From Pseudorasbora parva (lineage: Eukaryota; Chordata; Actinopteri; Cypriniformes; Gobionidae), in assembly GCF_024679245.1 (NCBI RefSeq), contig NC_090177.1, positions 25,420,632-25,484,631 of the forward strand: a DNA stretch of 64,000 nucleotides, read 5' to 3'. Positions 1 through 18,467 of the stretch are shown here, piece after piece (the first letter of the stretch is position 1; each line of letters begins with the position of its first letter). The position numbers and the translations under genes are program-made. The notes below the pieces were generated by a model. That model saw only the letters and a program-made list of their open reading frames with translations. It made no database searches and was not told where the DNA came from.

Positions 1-238
1 ACTTTTCTGTCTAAAAAGATTACCTCTCAATGCTGTGCTTTGGCCTGCATTAAAGGATTAAACATATTATTCTGGGTTTGAATAAAAAAATAAATGTATA
101 AAACAAGTTTATTTGTAGGGCATTGACAATATTGTTTTATATAATTAGTTAAATAATTGTGGTAATACAAATAATTATAATTAAAAAAATATAAATATAA
201 AAAAATTACCCCCCCTCTCCCTCTCTCAGGATCACTCT

Positions 239-340
<102 letters not shown>

Positions 341-1156
341 GGGGTCTCTCTCACTCTGTGTGTGTGTCACCTTGTCTCTTGTTTTTTCATAATTTAACCC
401 TTTCATTTCATAGGCTATCACAAATATCTATCACTTTATTGTGAAAAATAAGTAAAACAAAAACATATATTATATCTTTAATTAAACACTGGTCTTCTGA
501 ACTTACAAAATTTTGAGCTGCAAAAAATACATTTGCACATAATTGAAAGTGATATCCTAATACTTTTAATTGTTTTCTATAACATGGGCTTTAAAGAAGG
601 TCATGTGCTGTGTTTGCAAAGATCACGTATGACACCTCTTTAACCTAATTATTTATTGATAGAATTCAAATGGATAAAAAAAAAAAAATTCACATGATTT
701 TATAAAAGTGGCTGTTTATAATAAACTTCCATAAATTATATGCACGCATATTACTCTTACCTGACACTGATATTAAAATCATTGTTGCGGTCTCTGTGAT
801 TTGGCTTAATTTATTTTTAAGAGAAGTGTAAGGATAATACAACTTCAGCATTTGGACAGTATTCTGCACTCATTTTGAAATTGACATTTGACATCACCTG
901 ACATAAAATTAAAGAATAAAATTTAACTGATCTCATAGATGTGAGTGTTGTGGTTCCTGGTCATAGCAGCACCAGTTGCTGCAGTTAATGAGGTGAATTC
1001 AAATGACTTTGACATAGTCCCTTTATTTATTTTTTCCCATATTAAATGCCTATTGGCCTGCTGTGCACAGTAAAGCTGATGCCACCGGGGTGGCGGTGCC
1101 ACCGGCTTGGGCCCGTCATCGCTGCTCGCAGCTTTAATTTTAAATAATATTTAATT

Positions 1157-1715
1157 TAACTGGAATAGTTCACCCCAAAACTAAAAAATGTATCAATATT
1201 TTTACTCACACATGTCATTCCAAACAGAAAATACACATGAATATCTAATGTTTCTACTTGATCACATGGGAACTGTTTCAAAACTATGTTTCCATGTGCA
1301 AAGTATGCGTTTCATGTGTTCCACCTGTGACCACGTGATATTTCTGTATATTGATATCAAATATGGCACTGATGCAGTTATGCATAACAAATGTCTTTGG
1401 TTGCTCCTAGTTGTATAAATGCAATTTTTAAACCCGACTGGTAAATGAGTAAACTGATCAATGTTTATATGTGAATAAAAGCCTACATTTCAAATTGTTC
1501 ATCATATAAAGCGATCATGTCTTGTCAGAAAATTTGGACTTAACCGCTCAATTCATGTGGATTGTTTCATGATCTCTTTATGAACTTGCATATCTGTTTA
1601 TGGAGAGCACAGAAATTCATCAAAAAGATAATGTGTTCTGAAGATGAACGAAAGTCTTACAGGTTTGGAATGAAATTAATACGAGTAAATGACAGTTAAC
1701 ATTTTAATATACCAA
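1157..1715. mobile_element. palindromic non-autonomous DNA element (degraded)
   Basis: The left end reads GGAATAGTTCACCCCAAAAC and continues to TCATTCCAAAC. The right end (about 1645-1705) holds the reverse complement of the same series, with GTTTGGAATGA and TTCATCTTC-type motifs. The design matches the 'AGTTCACCCAAAAATGAAA' palindromes elsewhere in the window. Confidence 0.55.
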
Positions 1716-1775
1716 TAATACTAATTTTAATTACATTTTTAAACATTAATAACAATTAAAATCCATTTATTTATT

Positions 1776-1831
1776 CCAGACCTGTATGGTGGTATATAAA
1801 ATAAAATAAAAATAGCACCATACAGGTCTGG
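1776..1831. repeat. perfect 16-bp inverted repeat (hairpin)
   Basis: The arms CCAGACCTGTATGGTG (1776-1791) and CACCATACAGGTCTGG (1816-1831) are exact reverse complements with a 24-base AT-rich loop. The hairpin sits about 50 bases past the donor of the orphan exon-like segment on the minus strand. Confidence 0.9.
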
Positions 1832-1879
1832 AAAAACATAAGTAAAGGACTTTTGGAAGAACAGTTCCTTCAAACTTAC

Positions 1880-1958
1880 CAGAGTAATACATTTCGGATC
1901 CATCTGGTTTAAACCAGACTGTGCTACATAGTGTAATCTTAATCCTGCGAGGTGTCAT
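1880..1958 (-). other. orphan exon-like segment of unknown origin
   Basis: On the minus strand an acceptor (TTACTGTTTCAG) precedes a 79-nt open segment starting 'MTPRRIKITLC', followed by a strong GTAAGT donor. The entry phase (0) fits the end of the last filamin exon. The peptide, however, does not resemble filamin Ig6, which would be expected next. It may be a chance exon, an alternative filamin exon, or a remnant of another gene. Confidence 0.2.
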
Positions 1959-2452
1959 CTGAAACAGTAATGACACAGCAATCATACAAAAAATTTTTTT
2001 TACCAGCATCACAAGGATTCCAAAGCTCTTTCCAAGATTATATTTTGATGCTCACAGGCTCATTTCTTAATGTATGTTTTTCACTTGTGATTTCAGTAAG
2101 AAGTGTTTCATTCCCTCTTGACAGAGCGAATGCCAGTACAAATAGACTAATAAACATCCTATTACATTCCTGGGAGCTCTGGCTGCTGCGCCAAGCAGCT
2201 GTACATCATCACCAGACAGGTTTAAAGCCATTGTGAGATGAAATGGAATTTCAATAAGGCAACAGATGCTGGAACATCAATGCAACATGATGGAAAACAA
2301 ATTGGGGAAATGATTCCTCTCTACCTTCATCAGACCATGTAAATGAAATGAACATTAGTTGTTGTGCGTGTTCTCATTTTGCATAATCCCATCACATTGA
2401 ATTCTAAAGATCATATTTTCTGCTGTTTATAGAGATCAATACAACCACTCAC

Positions 2453-8714
<6,262 letters not shown>

Positions 8715-8742
8715 CGCTCTCTCTGATCAGTGTGGAGTCTGA

Positions 8743-8752
8743 AACCTTTTAT
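8743..8752 (-). promoter_or_regulatory. possible TATA box of the filamin gene
   Basis: On the minus strand this reads TTATAAAAGG, with TATAAAA at 8751-8745. It lies about 37 bases before the ATG, so a start site set by it would leave a 5' leader under ten bases. That is unusually short, so it may be chance, or an upstream leader exon may exist. Confidence 0.3.
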
Positions 8753-9438
8753 AACAAACTAAGAAGCATGAAGCTTTCATGTAGCTTTGCTGGTGGTGGG
8801 AGTGCCTTAAAACCCCCTATTCTGCCCCATAATTAAGATCATACAGCACCTCTGAGAGCTGTTTTTACTCTGACATTAACCGTGTCATCATGCCGCAGCC
8901 CCACATCGTGCAAAGGAATAATAAAAACAGATTTTAGTTACATCAGTGCTCGAAGAATGTATTTACTCGAAATACAGAGGTCAGAAACAGGATCCTCAGG
9001 CCTGGGGAATTCAGCTAATTCCCACCTTCAGCCAGATGAAGGTCTGACATCACTGTTACTGATAACCTTATCGCTGGTGACGTTACACTTCATTTACTCC
9101 AGAATAAACTGAGCATATTATTGCCAGAGCTCTTTTGATCGGGGCACGTCCTCATATTTCCCATGCGGCATTGAGGAGGGATGAGTCATTGGGGAGGACT
9201 GCATTACACCATGGAAGCGTGCGCCCTTGGCTGCAGGTTTATGACAAAATTGGTTATGAGGCCATCATTTTAGTGAGGGTGTGCCTATGAGTCCAGAATT
9301 TGTTGTGTATACTGTGTAAAGGTGTATACTGGAAATCTTAATAAGGTTCAATAAGGTTCTTAGCACTTAGCAAATCCATTTCATAATTTGATTCTAAATC
9401 ACAACCTCTTAATTTGATTTATTGTAGTTATAAATGTC

Positions 9439-9927
9439 TAGCCTGATGTCGTCATACTCAGATTCTAGTCAGAATGCGAGTCTGATACTGCTCCATTGCA
9501 CTCAATTAGACAGACCGACAACCAATCAGAGAGTGACGTATGTTGACTTGAGAGACGCATAGTTGTCAACAGAACTCAACTGCACGCATGCTGGAAGTAG
9601 TAGAAAAATAAGAATAAGAATGTAAACAATTTTTATCGGTATTGTAAAAGGAATTTCAGGATACACCGACATGAATTATCACCGGCAAAAATTATCAACA
9701 TGATCATTTTTGTGAGAAATAGTAAAGGTGAATGCATATACGAACAAGTTCTCCGTTTAGGATTAGAATGAATTCAACCCAAGTGCTCTTTGGTGACGTG
9801 AATGATTACATTACTGTTGAACTTCTGTCAATCATCGTATAAAGCCGATTGGTCCGAACAGTACAGACTGAACTACCGTCCAGTCAAATGTTGTGGGCGG
9901 AGCTAAGTTTGGCTGTCATCCAGGCTA
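9439..9927. mobile_element. inverted-repeat element with TAGCCTG ends
   Basis: It begins TAGCCTGATG and ends ATCCAGGCTA, giving imperfect inverted ends. Inside are paired segments about DNA motifs CCAATCAGAG and CGATTGGTCC facing each other. No coding capacity is seen. Confidence 0.5.
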
Positions 9928-10343
9928 ATAAATGTCCACTTTTTTTACATATTCTTACACAAATTAATACAAGGCAGTAATTGATTAAAATAAGTAGCTC
10001 ATGAACGTTTTTCATTTACAGGAATCGGACTACACTACACTTTTTGATTTACTAAAAAGAACTAGCAAATAAGATACATTTTTTGTGAATAAAGGCTACA
10101 ATTGTCAAATGTATATTTCAAGGCCAACTGAATCATTGCTTTGTTATAAAAAGCACATGTTCCATCAAATAAAGTAATGAAAAAGTAAATAAACAAATAT
10201 TGGTCTTATTATTGCATTACATTCAATAAAGGCTGCAAATTCCGAATGATAATTTTTTTCTTTTTTTGTGTTACTGTATTATGAACAAACATAAACATAA
10301 TCCTAGGTGGTTACTATACATGCTGTACAAAGTTTATTGCTAG

Positions 10344-11498
10344 TTAAAGGGGTGATGAATTAAGGAATCAACTTTCCCTTGAGCTTTTAAAATATAAAAT
10401 GTCATGGTAATATAAGAATATCCTCTAAGTTTCAGATATGAAAACTTCCTTGTTAGTCAAAGAAAAGCTTTTATAGACACCAGGCCCAGAAAACGGTCCT
10501 GTGCTTCATACTGACGTCAGTGCGCGACGAAACACCGCGTTTAATCCAGTATCCTCGCCCACCGACTCATGGAGGGCTCGTGTTAGCTGGTCAACAACAT
10601 TAAACATGCCGAGGAAGATAGCAATATATTGAGCTATTCCTGGTTGTGGAAGAACACAGTCACTGCATAAGCTTCCTTCGGGTCCTAATATTAGGAATGA
10701 GTGATTGAACTTTATTTTTAATGAAGTTCCAGCTCACGTGGGGAAGACAGTGTTTTGTTCACTTCAGTTCACTGCGGGATCGTTTGTAAACAAATCTCAG
10801 AGTCGATGCTGGATTTGGATCCGACAGGAATCGTGCAACACACATGTGAGTAAAACGTGTTTTTAAATGTAATAGTGTTGTATTGTTATTGATCGTTTTG
10901 CTTATGTGTACGTGTCTAACAGAGAATACCTTTAGCACGCTGGACTCAGACACGTATGAGCCAGGGCTCGCAAAGCCCGGCCGGCCGATGAATCTCTTAG
11001 TGTTCTCTCTCTCAAGTTGACATCTGAAAGGCGGCGCATGCACCGAATGTGTGTTTGCAAGCACACGGTTCGCACTTATATCATCCGATCTTGCGGGCTA
11101 TGTGTAATATATAGTCCAATCATTCGCTGGTAGATGAGAAATAAATCATGTGTTTGTTTGATAAAGATGTTACGAGCCCTGTGATCGAGAGAATCATTCT
11201 GGTTGCTGCTTCTCCCTCATTCTCTTCCCTCTCATGTCACTGAACTGATAGCGGAGCTGAAGCTCATTAAATATGCAAATCTTATCCAATCCTAGCCGTG
11301 GGCGTTTACTTCCAAGTCTCCAGTGCGTCACGCCCATCAGAACCCAGCGTTTTGGAGAGAGCCTCAAAACCAGTGCAGAAACTGGCCTATTACTTATTAG
11401 TTATGATGTTTTTGAATGTACAAACCACACGAACATCATTAGTTGACCTCAGACAACAGAATAAAAAAAATTTAAAAGCCAGTTCATGAAACCTTTAA
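10344..11498. mobile_element. 1.15-kb TTAA-flanked non-autonomous element
   Basis: TTAA at 10344-10347 precedes AGGGGTGATGAATT, and the right end AGTTCATGAAACCT is followed by TTAA (11495-11498). These are imperfect inverted ends with a TTAA target, as in piggyBac-type insertions (inference). An inverted relative lies at 47611-48840 and a fragment at 6510-6790. A 101-codon minus-strand reading frame (11064-10759) is partly shared with the other copy. Confidence 0.7.
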
Positions 11499-12323
11499 CG
11501 GTACCTAAAATATTACCTGAAGTGTGTAAATCCGTTTTGCATATCAGATGATAAATTAAACAGGGACTTAACAAGACTGAATTTTCATTTTTGCTTATTT
11601 ATTGCAATTAGCTTGTTTGTCAGATCAGTTAGTTTTTCCTTAAATCTCTGTACAAGTAATAATACACATACATCATAAACACTCTATTATAGGTCACAAT
11701 AGGACAAATTAGCACTCTAATGTCCTAAGTGAACAGTGATTATTTATCATCATCATCATCATCATTATTAATATGTCAAATCCTTATCACAATAAAGTAC
11801 AGTGCATAGACTAATCACTAATGGCTTCGTATAAGGTGCAAGGACACATACACATTACATGGCGGATTTAGGCCTTTAATCCACAGAATGTTTGAACAAG
11901 TTAAAATTTAAATGGACGCATCGTGTGTCAAATGTGTTATTGTAGTGGGATTTGCAATTCTCATGGAAGGTATAACGGTTTGTTTACCTGATGCTACTGT
12001 ATGTTATAAGGCAATTCACTAAGTGTTTGTTTGGCAAAGCAACAGTGTTCAGTAAAATACCTGTTATTAGCCAGATACTTCAAATGCTATGCATACAGAA
12101 TATCATATTTAAAAATATATATATATATATTTATATATGGTGCAACTGAGGGAATCTTGTGATATTATTATTCTAAGGCCGTCGAAAGTAAGAGTAGAAA
12201 GTTGCATTTTAACACTTTTTACTCAAACTAACACCACACAGACTAAAAGGACACAAATGTCAACACATTTGACTAGGTATGGATGTCACGGTGTGTGTGC
12301 TTGTTACTGGTTCATCACGGTGT

Positions 12324-12404
12324 TCATTTTGAGGTCTTTGAAAGCAAGTACCCTGTCACAGCAATGGTTACAGCAGCAACGGGCATCCACCGGATCCATT
12401 TTCC
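12324..12404 (-). CDS. slmap: slmap distal terminal exon: tail anchor B
   Basis: After an acceptor (TTTTTGCAG) this 81-nt exon reads GKWIRWMPVAAVTIAVTGYL then LSKTSK and a TGA stop (12326-12324). It parallels the mammalian end 'KPWPWMPMLAALVAVTAMVL'. It is used instead of exon 12895-12827, since that exon ends in its own stop. Entry phase 0 fits the exon ending at 13824. Confidence 0.88.
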   Translation of the reverse strand, partial: GKWIRWMPVAAVTIAVTGYLLSKTSK

Positions 12405-15400
12405 CTGCAAAAACAAACATGACAAGAGATGACAACATCGCAACATTACCAATCAGAGAATGTTTACAATCAAGGATGCACATGAACAGAGACGGGGACA
12501 CAAAAGCCACAAGGACAGGACATGGAGAAAGAGGTCAGGACACAAAAGACGAGGACAGCAGAAGACACGGTGCAGGACAAAGAGCCGGGATGCCTCAGAG
12601 CTACGCTGGAAAACTACAACCTACAAATGGAGTTCGTCAGAGACACTTGTTAGTGTGCATCTTATAATACAAAGCAGACCTGCAGTAGAGTAATAAAAGC
12701 ATTTTGCAAATGATGGACAGTATTTGGTAGCTTAAGCAGAGAATCGTTTAGTGGTCATGCATAGCCCTGAGGATGATGGATGCTTAAGCGGAGGAATGAG
12801 ACGGGACAGGAGCACTGTGTACCTTTCTACCACAATGGGCCCAAGCACCAATACAGCAAAGCCAGGACAAGGCCGATGGCTACGGCTAGGATGGGCTGCA
12901 ATAAAGACAGCTAAAGGAGGGAAGGGAGGGATATTACTAAATGAGCGGCTTGTGTTTATGTGCCCTATTATTGGACTGGTGAATTTTACCATCATCAAGA
13001 CAAGGAAATCAAAAGGTGAAGTGTGTAATTGCTTCATTGTTAAAACACTTCCCCTTTCCCAGTTCAATGTGCAGAGACAATGCCACTGTTTGTTTGAATG
13101 TGACATGTCAACTCCTGAGTGAGGGGCAGTACCCCGTGTTTGTCAATGGCATGGGCAGAAGCAGCACACCTTTGCCTTCTCTCAGTGGTTTATCAGCCTG
13201 GAAATTTTGAATTATTTATTTGGGAAGGAAAACGAATTATAGATTTTTTTTTTTTTTAGATTATTTCATACAAATATGTTATATAATTATTAAAACATGT
13301 TAATTAACATTAAACACTTATGTTATTAAGTGATAAATGGGTAAAAAAATGTATATTATATACACACATTTTTTTCCCCTCATTTTTGTTTTGGTGGCAT
13401 GTTTGAGAAATATTTAGCATGTATTTTATGTCGTCACAAGGTATGTATTCTGGGGGATAAACCTCATGCATTCTGTATTAGACTTTGTACTGAGGACAAA
13501 TTTGCATATTGCAACACATGCTTGATTTTATTTACTCTTTTTATGCCAAGTGTCAGTTTCGGACCTACCTAAAAACCTTATTGGAAACAGTCTGCAATTG
13601 CATTTGGAGTTGTTATTAGCCACAGAAATTACACACTTCATCTTTAGGCTATACAAAGTGTTTAGAAAAACTGTGGAATTTTATTGTCAAACAAACGATG
13701 CTATGTTTTTCATCTCCGATTTTAAGGACAAACAATGCAAAATATGCGCTCTTTCCTCTTGAACTGTCCCTATTGTCAGTGCCCCAGTGTTTGGACATCA
13801 AAGTTACATTATTGAAAACTCACATGGTTGCCTTTGTCCTGCAGAAGCTTCAGGCGCTCTTGGCTCTGCTGGAGCTGCAGACTGATGGAGCATTTCTCCT
13901 CCTCTACACTCTCATGCTTCTCCCTGAGGCCCGACAGCTCTGACTGGATCTCCTCATACTGAGAGAGAAAAAGAGAAAACCTTTCACAAGAAGCAATGAG
14001 CCTAGTCAATAACACACTCACACACACTCTGTGTGTCCAGAGGCCAGGTCTTTTTTTAGGTGCAGAACTCTGATGTGACAAGCCTGCTAATGAGTCTCAG
14101 GCCGTTCTATTTTCTTTCTCAAGTATGGTGGGAAATAACCTCTTTCTGCAGTTCTTTGATCCTGCTATTGCTTTGCTCCAGCTGGCTAGTGTCCCTCTGG
14201 TGTTCCTCCTGCAGGACGCTCAGCCGTTCCTCCAGGTCCGCTTGCGACTTCTCCAGGGTCTTGACTGTGTTGCTCAGGCTTGTGGTCTGTTTCTTGAAGC
14301 TGAGGCATAATGCCGGTTCAGATTCCAGATAGATTACGTCATTATATCAACAAGTCTGTAAAAGGATCTTTTTTTCCAATTTAAAGATGAAGTGTAAGGC
14401 TGGGTATTGACAGACTTCACAAATTGATTCAATGTAAAATCAGAAGCACTTGATTTCAGTTGATACCGATTGGATTCAATTAAATATTGATTCATCTGGA
14501 TGTATATCAGACATAGCATGATCTTTTACAGCATGATACCAATCTTTGGGTATATCAACCAAATCTGCAAAACTATACAATGAGCTGTCAAATTGGTACA
14601 TTTCTAAAATATTAAATTAAGTCCAAATTCAATTGTCATTTATTTTTAGATATAACAAATCAACACTCAAATTATAATGGAGTTGTATACAAACAATGAA
14701 AACGGATATTATGATTTAATGATTTAAGCAGGTTTCCAGTCCAATTAATTGTTAAAATAAATATTTTTTAAATGGTCATAACTTTTTCATGACAGATTTA
14801 TTCAAACATAAATCACTACAGCGATCTGTCATGCCACATGAAAGGGCCATTAAAACCACAATTAATGTTTGCATTATGTGTTTGACAGAATTTGAAAGCT
14901 GAGACTTTGTTTAATGTCAAAAGCAATAAAGTGGACTACAAATCATGTTTGGTAAAGATTGTTCATGCATCATCAAAAAAAAGTGAACTTTATATTCACT
15001 GGTGCTTCTAGTGACACGGAAATGACACACTTCATCTTTAAATTAGCTGTAGCGTATACCGCTTAGGACAGACCTGTCCAGCTCTTTCTCCAGCAGTTGT
15101 TGTTTCTTCAGTAGCTGTTCTTTCTCCGAGCGCAGGGTGCTGCTCTCACTCTGCAGGCTGATCTTCTCTTTCTGCTGTTTATCAGCCAGCTGCTCCCTCT
15201 CTGACCTCAGAGACGCACACTCCCTCCTCAGGCTCTCACAGTCCTTCTGCAGCCTCTCCAGCTCGCTAGCTGCATCACACACACACATAAAGTATACCCA
15301 AAGACATGCACACAAACTCACAGATATAGCAGGCACACACACACACAGCTACTCGGTTACATAATGGTGGAAGTGATGAGAGAAATGAGAGTCATCTCTT

Positions 15401-18400
15401 GAAAATCTGTCAGATTACAGCAAACACTGCTGTTTGATGAACCTGGGGCTTGATTTGCAACCTCCACAAACACATTATTTCCTGAGAAAAGAGGACAAAT
15501 TCCTCTTAAAAATAGATAATGAACATCCAAAAGACAAACCCTTGTGCAATTGGGTCAAAATACAGGAATTTAGCCTGGTGAGGCTAAAGTTCTGATTTTA
15601 TTTTATAAATTTTTTACACTGAAAGAAAAAAAAATTCCCAATGAAATGAGTTCTCGATTAGAAAAAAAAATGTTTTGTTAAATGAACGGGTTCAACAGTC
15701 TACAATAATGTTGAAATTATCATGATTATTATTATTACAATTATTATGAAGATAAAATTCTCCAAACAATTCAGATTTGTTAATGGTAATTTGAGGTCAT
15801 ATTTACTATGTTTAAGAGGTATGTATTTTTTGTTTTTACTTTACAGTTAGCTACTACTATTATTATTATTAACAACAAAATTCTATTCAATATTCAAATT
15901 TAATGTGGAATTAAAAATATTAATGAATGTACATTTTGGTTTAAAAAAAAACAAAAAACACATTGGATGAGAAATGTTGACACTCACATAATTTCATGAT
16001 TTTACCCAAATAAAGAAAGCCGTTTTAAAATGTAGGTTAAAGATTCTGTATGCTGGTCCAATCATCTGTGAGGGGAGAGATCTGTGGGGTTGTGTGTACC
16101 TTGCTGTTTGGCAGCTCTGTCTCTCTGCTGGCTCTGCTGTTGATGACTGGCCTGTACACTGTCAAGCTCACGCTCGTACTTATTTGCAGCCAACTGCCAT
16201 TTCTCCAGCTCAGAAGTTAGCGTTGCTAGGTTCCCCTTCAGCGCACTGACTTCATGCTCTCGCTCGGCTGCAGTTTTCTCCATAGTGCGGCGCAACACCT
16301 GCACTTCCTCCTGAGCTGTGTGCGCTTCTTGACGCATGCTGAAGACTGCACTGTCCTTCTGATCCCTGAGATTATCCATGTCATCCTGCAGCTTCTGGAG
16401 CTGAGCTGAATACACATGTAGACACAAATAAAGACCATTTGGTATAATATATTGAGTCAAAACCTAATACATACACACCCTCCTTCACTTACTCTGCAAG
16501 ACCTTTATCTGTTTTGCTGACTCCTCTGCCTGCTGCTTATTGGCTCTTTTCTCTTCCTCCAATAGACCTGCAATTCACAGCATAAGCCATTAGAGGGACC
16601 TAATGAGCACGTCTGCTATTACAAATCATTTCAAATGTTCACAGGCTTATTCAAATAAATAAAAATATATGTGAGGCAAAGCTGAGTGCTGATCTAGGAT
16701 TAGTTTTGTCTCATGTTCTAAAGTGTATACGAGCAACACACAATGAAACAAACTACAAATTCAAATGGGAGTAATCTGTGTGAGCTTCAAGTCCCCACTT
16801 TACCTTGGAGCTCGACACACTTGTGTTTGCCCGAGTTGGCCTGCTCATTGGCCTCCTGCAGTTCCTGGTTCAGCCGCTGGATGACCTTCTCAGACTCACT
16901 GGCCTCCACAGTGCTCCTGCTCAGCTCATCTGGAGAAAGGATTACATTATCTAATGGGAACTATTACATGGATAATTAGACACTATTATGGTGCTCTGCC
17001 GTCAGAGAATCACTCTTTCATCAACAGCTAATGGAAGATCTGTGTCTTCATCTCTGTATCAGCGTCAATCAGATGCATTTCAACTTCGCCAGATTGTTCT
17101 GCCCTCTGACGAAGTGCAAACCTTGTCTCCAAAAGGTTAATTAAATCAGAATGAATCGCATGGTAATTTCCCTGGAGGTCAGAAAATGGGCCTATTCCAT
17201 GAATTAATAACTTGCCTCAGAATAGATCTATCCTAAAAAACATAATGTCATCAGTAGGGTTTAAACTGGGATCTGCAAAAAGGATGGCCAGGGTTTCAAC
17301 AAAACTGCCATTTGAATAAAAGTTCAATCGCCATTTTATAATGAATCCGAAACGCTTTTTAACTTCTGAGAATATCCATGAAGATTTTTACCGACTAAAT
17401 AAAGATCCGTTGCTCTGCAAAAGTTACATTTACTGGCTGCAATTTAGCTTGCCTAAACTTAGAAACAAATCTGTTCCTCTTGCAGAAAACCAGGCCACCT
17501 TATCAAATGCTCCAGAAGGATATGACCTCATCTTACAAACTCAAGGGTGTATACCATACATGGGCATATCAAGGACATATCATTGCAATCAGACACATAA
17601 TTCCAGAAAATTGAACTTCACATGCCTTGCTAGGATGACAAAGATACTGAAATAGTGAAATCATGTGCAGGCCTAGCACAAATGCTAGAGCAGAGAGGAC
17701 GAAGGCATTAACGTTTCATGAGGTTTTGCAGTAGATGCTTATTGATGCCATTCTGCATCAAGAACTCAATCTCGCAGCAGAGTACCAGGGCGCACAGGAA
17801 TGCTTTGGCCTAATTTATTTTTGAGTGTGTGGAAGAGGAAGACAGACAGACAAGAAGACCCCATCAGATGGGACAAAATATATAAAAATATTAGTATTAG
17901 TAGAAAGTATGAGCGGAGGCTGGAGACTAGTCATCGCAAGTAATGATGACAAAATTCTGCCTTGTATGATTACATTTGGGCATAATGCATTTATTTTTGT
18001 AAAATAGCCTGCTCAGTACAAAAAGTTTTATTCATTGCGTTTAAACTGAAATTTCACTGAAACCAAATATGAATATTCCTCCTCACCGTCTGCCATTTTT
18101 CCTTGTTAAACTTAATAAAACTGCATTATTTTAAAATTTATGAATGCGTTATTTTACATTTAAATATATCCCAAATAATGAAATAATCAAATTGCTCACA
18201 AGTAACTCAGTAAAATATATACCGTACATAATCAAACAACCATTATTTTTAGACAAACAGTACTCTGGCATACTCCAAGTATAAAAAATAAAAATAAAAA
18301 CAAGGTAATATCTCAATGAAAGCCTATAGTGTCCCTATAAAGCACAATATTTAGTTAAATTCAGCAAATAACTATAGAACCTCAAGAGCAATAAAGTGTT

Positions 18401-18457
18401 TTTACCTTTGATCAAAGACACTTTATTAACAGGATCTTTCAGCTTCTGCTCCTCCAT
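12324..18457 (-). CDS. slmap: SLMAP-type tail-anchored coiled-coil protein, short (FHA-less) form
   Basis: SLMAP is a tail-anchored scaffold at sarcolemma, ER, nuclear envelope and centrosome, known as a partner in STRIPAK/Hippo signalling. Exons: 18457-18406, 16929-16804, 16567-16493, 16405-16100, 15269-15074, 14299-14140, 13958-13824, then one of two terminal exons (12895-12827 or 12404-12324). All phases match, giving 372 or 376 residues. It starts MEEQKLKDPVNKVSLIK, matching the start of the short mammalian isoform (SLMAP1; MDEQDLNEPLAKVSLLK from memory). The body is heptad-rich coiled coil, with QLQKLQDDMDNLRDQKDS and YEEIQSELSGLREKHES matching SLMAP. A stop codon lies in frame upstream of the ATG if the exon ending at 18845 is spliced on. 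No FHA exons are visible up to 27 kb. Confidence 0.93.
12827..12895 (-). CDS. slmap: slmap proximal terminal exon: tail anchor A
   Basis: After an acceptor (TTTATTGCAG) this exon reads PILAVAIGLVLALLYWCLGP plus LW and a TAG stop (12829-12827). It is a hydrophobic segment of about 18 residues with a very short tail. It resembles the mammalian SLMAP alternative end that closes in 'GPLW' as I remember it. Entry phase 0 fits the exon ending at 13824. Confidence 0.9.
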   Translation of the reverse strand, partial: PILAVAIGLVLALLYWCLGPLW

Positions 18458-18467
18458 TGTTCTCCCA

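Larger units (their letters stand above)
8760..12320. other. intergenic spacer between filamin and slmap, largely repeat-derived
   Basis: No gene is supported here. It contains an inverted-repeat element at 9439-9927, a 1.15-kb TTAA-flanked repeat at 10344-11498, a short CAT array near 11745-11765 and AT-rich unique sequence. A minus-strand AATAAA at 11603-11598 could be the slmap polyadenylation signal, about 720 bases after the distal stop codon. Confidence 0.6.

Noticed and set aside
12137..12693. Plus-strand frames of 176 and 77 codons
   Set aside because: They overlap the opposite strand of the slmap terminal exon, have no recognisable domain, and are better explained as chance frames in repeat-like CA-rich DNA.
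12732..13122. Long frames on both strands around the slmap tail-anchor exon
   Set aside because: The real coding piece is the 69-nt exon at 12895-12827 in another frame; the longer frames lack splice or domain support.
16743..16979. Plus-strand frame of 78 codons over slmap exon 2
   Set aside because: It is the antisense shadow of a coiled-coil exon whose minus-strand frame is conserved.
17341..17655. 104-codon plus-strand frame in slmap intron 1
   Set aside because: No similarity recognised, no splice context, and composition like the surrounding non-coding DNA.
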